A stretch of DNA of 64,000 nt from NCBI GenBank assembly GCA_018340805.1, contig JACMZG010001914.1:10703325-10767324 (forward strand), given 5' to 3'. The position numbers and the translations under genes are program-made. The DNA comes from Microvelia longipes (Eukaryota > Arthropoda > Insecta > Hemiptera > Veliidae). The notes beneath the pieces were generated by a model. That model ran no database searches. It was not told where the DNA came from and was given only the letters and a program-made list of their open reading frames with translations. Shown in pieces: positions 55,176-64,000 of the stretch (position 1 is its first letter; each line of letters begins with the position of its first letter).

Positions 55176-55259
55176 AATAATAAATCATCTGTGAAAGACA
55201 ACTTTATTTATTTATAGCTTATTCCACATCTCAGTATTATCGGATTGCTGTGTTCTTAT

Positions 55260-56345
55260 TGGAGTCTGTAGTTTTAAGTTTAAACTTTTTTTGAGTATCA
55301 TACGATCTCTCTTGTAAGAGTATGAATTATTTTACGATCCTAGGAATTGGTTCTTGCCCAAGGATGACAATTTCTAAGAACCTGGCGCCTTTTATCTCTT
55401 ATTATCAGGTTTAGTCTCTATAAGTTAATTCAGGATCAAGTTTGAAGTCTGATAGATAGCTATATGTAAGAACTTCTTAATTTAACTTTGTAAGGGTTAA
55501 GCCCTTATGAGATGGACAACCCCTGCTACCGGTCTGAGTGGGCATTGTTCAGTTTTTACTATAACATATGTATACTCCAAGAAGCTTAATTTTCAAGCTG
55601 AATAACCTACATCTAAGACTGCATTATTCTTACATATATGAACGATTAAAATATATCTCCTGAAAATTCTGAAAATTGAAAGTTATAAAAAGGTTCAGTG
55701 GGTCAAGTGTTTTCCTGAGGTACAGTGAACATTAATAAAGATAAGATTCGTTTAATAGATACTTGAAAAATTACAAGCATTTTCCACACCTTGTATAATA
55801 GTGTTGATACAAATTGTTATCACTCTCTCTTTCCAACTTCACCTTCTATTTCTTTCTCTCTCTTATAGTTTTTGTTTTAAGTAAGGAAAAATCTATGTAT
55901 GAAAATTTAGGAAAAAGGGGATACACAAATTTATTCAAAAGGGATTCATTCATAATTTATGGTTCTCTAGGTTTACCAAGGTAAAAGTAATAGTTACCAC
56001 TTACCTAAGGGTTGTTTTATAAAAGGATTTATGAGATTTAGGTTTTTCTAGGTTATGTGGTGTAGAGATGTCGGAGGAAGTGTTTTAAAATTACTACTAT
56101 TAGTTTGCTAGTGGTAAGGTTTGTAAATTAGGTTGAAATTAAGCGGCTTCTGTTAAGTCTTGATTACTAAATGTTTTATTGTTGTGATGAAATTAAAAAC
56201 GTTCGATGTATTAAGTGTGTTTAATCTACGGCAAGTATTTTAAAAAGTCCATATGTCTTAATTTTACCCAATATTAAATGGTTTTTTAAATGTTATTAGT
56301 AAATTTTGATTCACATTAAATTATTTATTATTTCACTAATAACTA
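55260..56345. other. No gene seen
   Basis: AT-rich, unrecognised. 55845-55865 is a short TC-rich run. Confidence 0.5.
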
Positions 56346-56349
56346 AGAA

Positions 56350-57020
56350 GATTAATAAAAATAGGGTACGGGGTACGATGAAACTTTTCCTCATCTCATC
56401 AGATTGGCTTAGCTCATCTTCCCTGCTTGTGACTCGCTTCGCTCGTCCTCAGAATATACAATTCGCCAAATTTATACTGCAACATGTCCTCAAACTCGCT
56501 TCGCTTGTCTTCAGATGGTAAATGCATCCGTTTCATTCTCAGCGGTCACCCATACGGCACTGATCTCGCTCAATGCAATTTAATTTTTATGATCTATTAA
56601 AAATATTGGATATACTTGTCGTATTAAAACGAAACTTCATGTATTTATTTATTAAGTAAAGTGACACACTTGTACTAAATTTAAACTTAATTTTACCAAC
56701 TTTAGGTTTTTTACAATTTTTTAATAAACGTACACAAGTCACTTGATAAAAATTTATTTAATGCTGATATGAGCTGAAACTTAGATAATATGTTAGTCTT
56801 ATCTACATGCGTGCTAAATTTCAAACAGATCGCATAATTTTTCCGCGTTTTATGATTTTTCGAAATTTTTGCTGAGTCATTATTGTGGGTTAATGACGTC
56901 ATATAAAAAAATGAGTAGCTCAACTACAGCAGTAGACTGGTTTTTGTACAAAGTTTCGACTCTCTAGCAAATACACTAGGAGCTACAATGATGACAAACA
57001 CACATACACATACATACAGA
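56350..57020 (-). mobile_element. 5S-promoter repeat, 3' portion, interrupted
   Basis: Minus strand, from right to left: TG-rich run, GAGAGTCGAAACTTTGTAC, the CATATCAGCATTAAAT zone, the 5S-like zone near 56530-56600 (GGGTGACCGCTGAGAATGAAA), both hairpins (CGAGCGAAGCGAGTC at 56430-56450), and the end GTACCCCGTACCCTATTTT at 56363-56382. The 5' portion resumes at 58251-58345 after an insertion. Confidence 0.65.
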
Positions 57021-58250
57021 CAACTATTCGCACATGTTATCAAGAAAGCTTGATCTCGTGTTTTATATTTTAACGCTGCGATATGTACCTTTTGGTTTTT
57101 TCCTGCCTCGGCCCCATATCGGGCGAAGACCTAGTTAAGACTAGGTGAACCACACCGGAGGTTTACCTTTTCAATTCCACCCCTGGTGCACCAGTGCCTC
57201 TTAGGATTGTACTAGTTCCTTCGAGATGGACTGGTAACCACCCAGTGATCCAGCTATAACAGTTTCTGACTACGATCAGGCAGCTCTCTAGTTACGACTA
57301 CCTGGGTAGTCTCCTTTGGCAGGTAGCAAATTACCCCCAGATAAAAAACCATCAGCCTCCACGAATCCATCTCCAATACTGAGTCCAGTTTCCTGGTAGG
57401 CATCTCGGCCCCGTGCTACCCATTCTCCCTAGAAAACAGATTGGGTGGTCTACTCGGTTTGTTATGTCCAAGGACATTTCTTCCTTACCAGTTTAACTGT
57501 CTAGACACCAGATTGGGGACTGGTGGCCTGTACACATACAGACAGGTATCCGCACGTGATTTCAAGAAAAAAAACTTGATCTCGTGTTTTGTATTTTGTA
57601 CGAGGCGATATTACCTTTCGGTTTTTGACCGCCTCGGCCCCATATCGGGCGATGACCTATTAAGGCTAAGGTGAACCCCATCATTGGCTTTCCTTTTTAG
57701 TTCCGCTGCCGATGTACCAGTGCCTCTCAGGATCGTACTAGCTCCTTCGAGATGGACTGGTGACACCCCAGTGATGTAGCTACACCAGTTCCTGACTACG
57801 ATCAGGCAGCTCTCTGTTTGCGACTACCGAGTAGTCTCCTCTGGCAGTAAAAAGTTACCCAGAGTATGAACCAACACCACCACGAATCCAAACCAATGCC
57901 GAGCCCAGCAAGCCTGTGGGCATCTCGCCCCGTGGTACCCATTCTTCTAGGAACAGATTGCTCGGGAGTAGTGCCCAAGGACATTACTTCCCTACCAGTT
58001 TAACTGCCTAGACATCAGTGTTGGGGACTGGTGGCCCCCAATAACCCAACCTGGTGGCCAGGAGTCTCAGACTTTAGCCACCCAATCAGTACAAGCCTAC
58101 CGAAGGGAGTTTACCACCACGAACTGCGTGGAAGTATCCGAGACTCGTGTGGGCTTTCTTCATAATTTACACCTCCGGGGCTTGCAGAGTATGGTGTCAA
58201 TCACTAATTCCAGATAAGAAGAATCTGGTTAAAAGTCCACTGACGGGGCT
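57021..58250. mobile_element. Tandem double insertion inside the 5S-promoter repeat
   Basis: Two related units in the same orientation: 57021-57530 and 57545-58250. Both begin with a CAAG/CTTG hairpin and GATCTCGTGTTTT, then CCTCGGCCCCATATCGGGCG, CCTTCGAGATGGACTGGT and GATCAGGCAGCTCTCT. The first is cut short at GGGGACTGGTGGCC; the second continues about 230 bp further. The 13-mer ACACATACAGACA, or a close form, stands at all three borders (57005-57020, 57531-57543, 58251-58263). GC-richer than the surroundings; no convincing ORF. Class unknown. Confidence 0.6.
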
Positions 58251-58345
58251 ACACATACAGACAGACAACTTTGAGAAAATTCCTCAGGAGGCCTTATAAT
58301 CACCTGAAACAGATAATTCCAGTTTCATTACACACAACAAATTAA
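58251..58345 (-). repeat. 5S-promoter repeat, 5' portion of the interrupted copy
   Basis: GAGGCCTTATAATCACCTGA, AACAGATAATTCCAG: inverse of the family's opening. Completes 56350-57020. Confidence 0.6.
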
Positions 58346-58519
58346 CTTTAACATTTAAAATTAATTAAACAAATTAATTTTACAACATTTAAGCCGCCAA
58401 TTTACTTTGTTGCTATTTTTCGCAAATTTTGGGACAAAAAATTTCCTTTTACCCCCAAATGTACCTCATGTTTCAAAATTTAAAACGGTGGGTTGGGTGG
58501 AACCTTTAATCATTCTTAT

Positions 58520-58580
58520 TTTATATATATATATTATATATATATATATATATATTATATAATATATATATATATTTAAA
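58520..58580. repeat. AT microsatellite
   Basis: (AT)n with TATTATAT interruptions. Confidence 0.85.
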
Positions 58581-58589
58581 TATATAAAG

Positions 58590-59525
58590 TGAATCATTTG
58601 AAAATTTCTTATCAGATGTTATTCAAAGAAAATTTGCAACTAATTTTAAAATTTTAAAAGTAATGAAAAATAATTTAACGAACAAACCGTAAAATAAGAT
58701 GCGGCTCAAGAGAACAGTTATCTTATCATTGTGCTTCTTATCTTAGTTTCTTTATAAAGCATTTCTTCTTTAATTCCTTTTCTTTAAGGAAGAAAAGATG
58801 TTTTGCTTTTTGTTTCAATTGTTTGCTGATGCTGTGGATAGCGAGTCGTGATCACGCCCCGTGAGATGAAGCTTTTCCCTGTGCTCACATTGCCAGAAAC
58901 AAAAAGAAAAGAAGCTTTCTTTTTCTCATTCCCGTAAGATTTTTTCTAGAAAGAAAAGTTCATTTATCATAGGACAAGTCTTCCTGGTTACATATATTTT
59001 TATCTCTGGTTTTTAGACGCAGAGATCTTCTAAAAATTTTCTTTTCTGAAAATATTTTTTGAAAAATAACCAAAATGTTATTAACTTTTTCATGGTTCTC
59101 ATCGATTTCCGATGTCATTGCCGTCGTGATTAAAATTGTTATCAATGTAAGCTATCCTTTGTTTATTATTCAACAAAATAGAATACAATTTTTGTAATAT
59201 GTAGTATTAAGTAAAAATATAATAATATAAATATCCTTTATGCCTGAACATAAAAAAAGAATTAGTTACAAGGTATCTCGGCATTAATCATAAAACTTCA
59301 GTTTCACTTCTTTCGTCCTCAAACATTGTTCTTTATCCAATGGTTAAGATAGTATATCAGTTTTAAAGCAAGCTGTAAACCAATATCTAGGGTTTTGTAA
59401 CTTCGTTTTCGCTACGCTAAATCTCAGAATCATAAAAATGCGAGACACGGACCCACACTCAGCATGATGAAAACACTCTTATGTCATAAAGGGCCTGAAA
59501 TTAATGACTATGGCGATATCTCGGT
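58590..59525. other. No gene seen
   Basis: AT-rich. 58740-58960 is rich in AAGAAA/TTTCTT pieces. Unrecognised. Confidence 0.5.
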
Positions 59526-59529
59526 TTTT

Positions 59530-60155
59530 TACTTGTCCAAATTTATACCGTAAATATATAGGAAAAATATTGTGTTTGCAGAACTAGGATATCACTAGAA
59601 TTATCCGTTTTAGGTTTTTAAAACTACTTAAATAGTTTTTATAGGTTGTCAACTGTATGTGTGTGTGTTATCATCGCAGCTACCAGTGTAATTATGCTAG
59701 AGAGTTGAACCTTTGTACGAAAATCAGCCATTAACCCGCAATAATGACACATCAAAAATTTCGAAAAATCATAAAACGCGGAAAAATGTTGCGATCAATT
59801 GAGATTTTGCAGGCATGTGACTATGTATAAGACACACATGTGTGCCAGGTCTCATTATCAGCATTAGTTCACTTGTTATTAGTTCTTTAGTGAACGTACA
59901 CAAATCATTGTGTACGTTTTTTAAAAATTGTAAAAAAACGGGAAAACGTCAAATTGAGTTGAAAGAGGGAATGAAACGGATGTATTTAATATCTGAGGAC
60001 GAGAAAAGCGAGTCCGAAGAGGTGTTGCAGTATAAATTAAATGACTTTTATATTCTGAGGACGAGCGAAGTGAGTCGGAAGCAGGGAGAATAAGCGTAGC
60101 AAATCCAATGTGGCAAGGAAAAGTTTCGAGGTACCCCTTACCCGGTTTTTGTTTT
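59530..60155 (+). repeat. 5S-promoter repeat lacking the 5S-like zone
   Basis: Opening at 59540-59660 (TATACCGTAAATATATAGG, GAATTATCCGTTTTAGG), then the middle. At about 59960 the sequence jumps from GAGTTGAAA to GGGAATGAAACGGATG, leaving out the 5S-like boxes (about 130 bp in other copies). Both hairpins (59995-60022 and 60054-60081) and the GGTACCCCTTACCCGGTT end follow. Confidence 0.6.
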
Positions 60156-63100
60156 GGTTAGAGTAAACACAATACTTATCATTTATACTTATGGTAGTCG
60201 TGAAAAACCAAAAATCAGTGGAATTAAAAAATCTCATCTCATTTCCTTACACCCTGAATTGAATGAAAAGTCTAATTATATTATTTTACTTTTTCATTTT
60301 TTTATACATAAAAATTATTTAATACTTTTCTTTTTATGTAAAAATTACCATTATCTCCATTAATTTACAATAAAGAATATTTTATTTTTGTCTTTGCTCT
60401 TTATAACCAATTTTTTGAAGACAACAGTCCTTATAAAGGAAAAAAATATTTAAAGCATACACAACCTAAATTTTTGGCTGTGTAATACTCTGCATTATAA
60501 CTAGTAGTATAATCTAACTATTCCAGTACCAGATTAACAAAATATTAATAACCATACATACTAAAATTTAAAACAAAACAATATGTAAAGTTATAGTAAA
60601 CCAAATTGAAGGAGATTAAAAAAACTGATTTTTATCTTCCTGGATTTAAAAAATTCAAGACACAATTTTTCCTTTGGATATTCGCATCAATTCACAATGC
60701 TTAAATCTCTTATTCTCTTGATTATATTACCTTTATGTAACATACACTCTAGATTGAATAATTATTATAAACTTTCAACAAAGTCATTTATTGTTTTTGC
60801 CGACAAAAAATAAACTTTTTTTTTCTTGTTTTTCTACCTTATTAGGCTTGGAGTAAAGTTAATATAATCTTTATATATTTGTTAGATCTTGTTTCAAAAG
60901 CTAATAACGCTGTAAAAGTTATCGTTTCTTTTTACAATGTAACACAGCAGTGAGAAACTCAATCGGATATATTTATACCCCAAATTGGGCAATAAAATAT
61001 ATACTGGACATGAAAATCATACCCTATTCGTGCCTTACGACAATAATCTACCCCTTAGTTTACTTCCCCTTTTTGCAGAAACATAAAAACTTACGTAAAT
61101 AAAAACTGTTTCAGAACCGTTATTACGATAATAACAATGCGGTTTAAAAAAGTATATATATATATATAGGAATGGTTTTTGAATTTTATTAGTAAAGTTA
61201 CATATTTTCTTTACAGCTTTAAAATATGATACCGATTTTTGCAGACTTAAATATAATTTAAGAAATCTTAAATATAATAATTCATTAAGTTTACCTCCAG
61301 ACGGTGTATAATGTAAAGTTTATTGATTAGCTTTTAGGGAGTAAATTTAAAAGGAAAGACGATAGGATATTTTAATGCTTAGTACAATTGCCTTTGTATG
61401 CGTGCATAAACATGTGTGCAGAGCAGAGCTTATGAAGAAGAGATGAGCATTTTTATTGCCTAGGGGATCAACTTGTCATTTTCTTTGAAGAAAGCTGACT
61501 AGGAAAAAGAAGTTCTACCGCCCAGACAACGCAGTCATTAACCAAGAAAGGGAATGTAAAGCTTCAAAGCAAACATTCTAAACGAAATTCGCCCACCTTG
61601 CAGAGCTTGTTTTCAGAATTTTAATTATAATTTTTTCATTTGTATAATTTTACTTTGCCATAAATTTCATTAATAACATTAAAAGGAAATTGAGCTACAA
61701 AGTGAGTCGTTTTCAGTTGATATAATAACTTTATATTTGCTATTAATAACTTAAGTATAAAGACGGAATAGAACGAACAAAGGAATTTAAATTAATTTTA
61801 AATTTAATATGCTGTCCTTTTACTTATAAAGTGGATTATTATTTTAAATTTTGTTTTGTCTAATAACTTCTCATTAACATTAAAAAGTTCTAATTGGTAT
61901 AAAAATAAATCAAAGAAATTAAATTCAAGCACGTTTATTTTTCATGCGTTCACCTTAAAAGCATAAAGTAAAGTGTTGTTAAGAATCATTAGTTTTAATT
62001 TTCCTTCTTTGGGATTGCCTGTGTTTATTTTAGGGCTTCTTGTGAAAGAAAATTGTCGTGGATAATGTGACGCGTAGTGGTTTTCCCTTTTATATAAGTT
62101 TTCAAGGTCACTCTTCTATGCCAGAATTCCCGTTTTTACTCTACTAATAACTAGAAGGAGGGATTTTAAATTTTTCCCTTTGGTATTCTTATACCTTTAT
62201 GTCCTGAGTAATTATGCAAAGCCTCAAGCTCTTCCTTTCACTCCTCTTAGTGCCTTCCTACTTCGCCTCGTGAACAAAAGCCGCTTCTCTCTCTTAAGAG
62301 CTTTACTTAATCCGATGAATAAAATCATTGTTATAAAATTAGCGCTTCTACAGTTTTTCTCTATGCTTATAAGGCTTTCCATCTTTGTAGATAGAAGCAT
62401 TGACTTGACAAATACATTAAATGATAATCAAGCCATTTTCTTTTCAACACAACTCTATTTATTTATAATTATTTAATAAATTAATATTAAAATGTATCAT
62501 TAATTTTTGAAAACAAATTATCTTACTTTTCATGTATTTTGTTTTAATTACTTCTTAGTAATAAGAATAATGTTTAAACTTATATTGTAAGATTTTAAAA
62601 TTGTATCAAACAGAAATTTCAAATAGGAATGTTAAATTATAAACATATTTTCCCTTTATTAAATAACAATTTAACAAATTATTATATAAACTTCAATATT
62701 GCTAAGAATTTAAATTTAAATTTTGAACCGACTGAAATATAAAATCGAAATTTGTGTAATAGATAGAAGAATTGTTTTACCTTAGGTAAGGTAAATATTG
62801 TTTTACTAATGTAATTAATTCTAGGAATGTTCAATTTTGACAATTAATTTGTTAAGAAAAATAATACAAATAACGAAAAGGGATTTAAATTTTTCGATGG
62901 ATTTATTTATTTAGCATTGCGTTATTCTCAGTATTTAACGACAAAGCTTGATTTTAAATAAGCTAGACTAAACATAATACCGAAAGCTTATTAATTTGTT
63001 TTATATTACATCTAAATATGTCTTTTTTACTGAGTATTTATTAATATCCTCATAAAAGCTTTAACAAAGCTCAACAAAGTTTAACTTAAAGTTTTAAGAA

Positions 63101-64000
63101 TTCTTTAAAGTTATTCTAATAAAACACGTGTTGGTGTAGTTATTATGTTTTATGACGAAGTTATTTTCTGATACTAGAAGTTTGAAAAGTTTATTTAAAA
63201 CATGAATTAGAAATCTTGTCTTTGATTATGTTATTATATTACTGTAACATTTAATTATTATTGGACATCAAATTGCTTCAAACATTTACTTAATAAGTTT
63301 GAATTTTTATAAAAGTATAAGCATGGCTGCTTTAATACTTAAAGCGTTGAATGGAACCAGAACAGCACGTAATTACCATAAACTTGGGAAACACTAGAAA
63401 TTGAACTTTTGTCGTTTTAATTTAAACTAACTTTAAGAATAATGACAAACAATATCTTAAGATTATTTTACTTGTTTAGAATATTACTTAAGGTCTCGAG
63501 TTACTTTTCGAGTTATATTTCACGACAATCAAACCCTCAAAGATTAATTGTCAAGGAAGAAGAAAAAGTTGGGTGCTGCCATTTCTGAGGCATTACTTTC
63601 GGTCTGTCATCAACGGCATGATATCACGTTGCTTCGTTGCAACCCCTCTCAGTGAAAAGCTCCTGCAAATTCATCACGGCTTTACATCTTATCCTTTTGG
63701 CAGTCCTTCCCCTTATTTCTACCTCCCTTCCTTTATTTCCCTCTTCTTACTTCAAATCCTATACTCCCCTTCTGTATGTCTGTTAACTCAATTCATCACT
63801 TCTTAGAAGCTTACGTCCCTTTTTATGAACCCCGAATAAAAGTTTATAAAAATTTACAAATAAAACCACCGAATAGAAATGGCGATCTTTTGTTAAAGTT
63901 TATAATGGAAGATCAATACTTTTGATAATATTTCTTGTATTAAAATTACTTGTAATTTTGGAATATTCTATTAATTAGTATTTGGATTTAATTTTGGAAT
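60156..64000. other. No gene seen; one repeat fragment
   Basis: AT-rich DNA. 61289-61342 carries the family E opening (CTCCAGACGGTGTATAATG, then GCTTTTAGGGAGTAAA). Short ORFs at 62180-62476 and 63573-63806 are hydrophobic and basic without a domain. Nothing else recognised. Confidence 0.5.

Larger units (their letters stand above)
54903..55258. mobile_element. Inverted-repeat element, family A, with 13-bp target duplication
   Basis: TGCTGTGTTCTTA at 54903-54915 and 55246-55258. Arms of about 140 bp (54920-55070 and 55075-55216) are almost perfect inverted copies, so a transcript would form a long hairpin. The left arm starts directly after its target repeat. The right has about 29 bp of extra sequence (55217-55245). 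Both arms carry a hammerhead-like motif. No ORF. Arm similarity suggests recent insertion. Confidence 0.75.

Overview
The window reads as AT-rich, repeat-dense animal nuclear DNA, most likely arthropod and probably insect. The evidence is a BEL/Pao LTR retrotransposon, a jockey/CR1-type LINE with a baculovirus-FP25-like ORF1 domain, Merlin-like DNA transposons, tRNA-headed SINEs, a repeat with a 5S-rRNA-like internal promoter, and GT-AG introns. I see no intact host gene, no convincing tRNA or rRNA gene, no CRISPR and nothing bacterial. The insect assignment is inference.

Layout. 1-18 kb: scattered SINEs, short MITEs, copies of the 5S-promoter repeat and inverted-repeat elements. 18-27 kb: a directly repeated element, a LINE 3' fragment, more 5S-promoter repeats and four more inverted-repeat elements or arms. 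27.66-37.28 kb: a minus-strand BEL/Pao element with short LTRs, a CTAAT target duplication, PBS and PPT. It is decayed by stops, frameshifts and a changed RT catalytic motif, and two DNA transposons with TIR-derived satellites interrupt it. One of these carries an intron-containing Merlin-like transposase fragment, the other a possible captured two-exon fragment. 37-41 kb: little recognisable, then minisatellites. 41-43 kb: 5S-promoter repeats, one carrying a SINE insertion with target duplication. 44.8-49.1 kb: a minus-strand LINE with ORF1 tail, endonuclease and RT. 50-64 kb: a complete SINE, a SINE-born minisatellite, a hairpin element, a double insertion, and long stretches without recognisable content.

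Most interesting content: a set of inverted-repeat elements whose arms carry hammerhead-ribozyme-like motifs, with CUGANGA and GAAA cores, pairable stems I, II and III, and a short stem III that is palindromic or close to it. At least three sequence families are present, and the stems differ between them while staying paired. Three elements have 12-13 bp flanking direct repeats, with a one-sided extension between one repeat and one arm. Hammerheads and a one-sided extension are known from Penelope-like retroelements, but no Penelope RT or GIY-YIG ORF is visible. I therefore read these as non-autonomous relatives. All of this was read by eye without folding or database searches.
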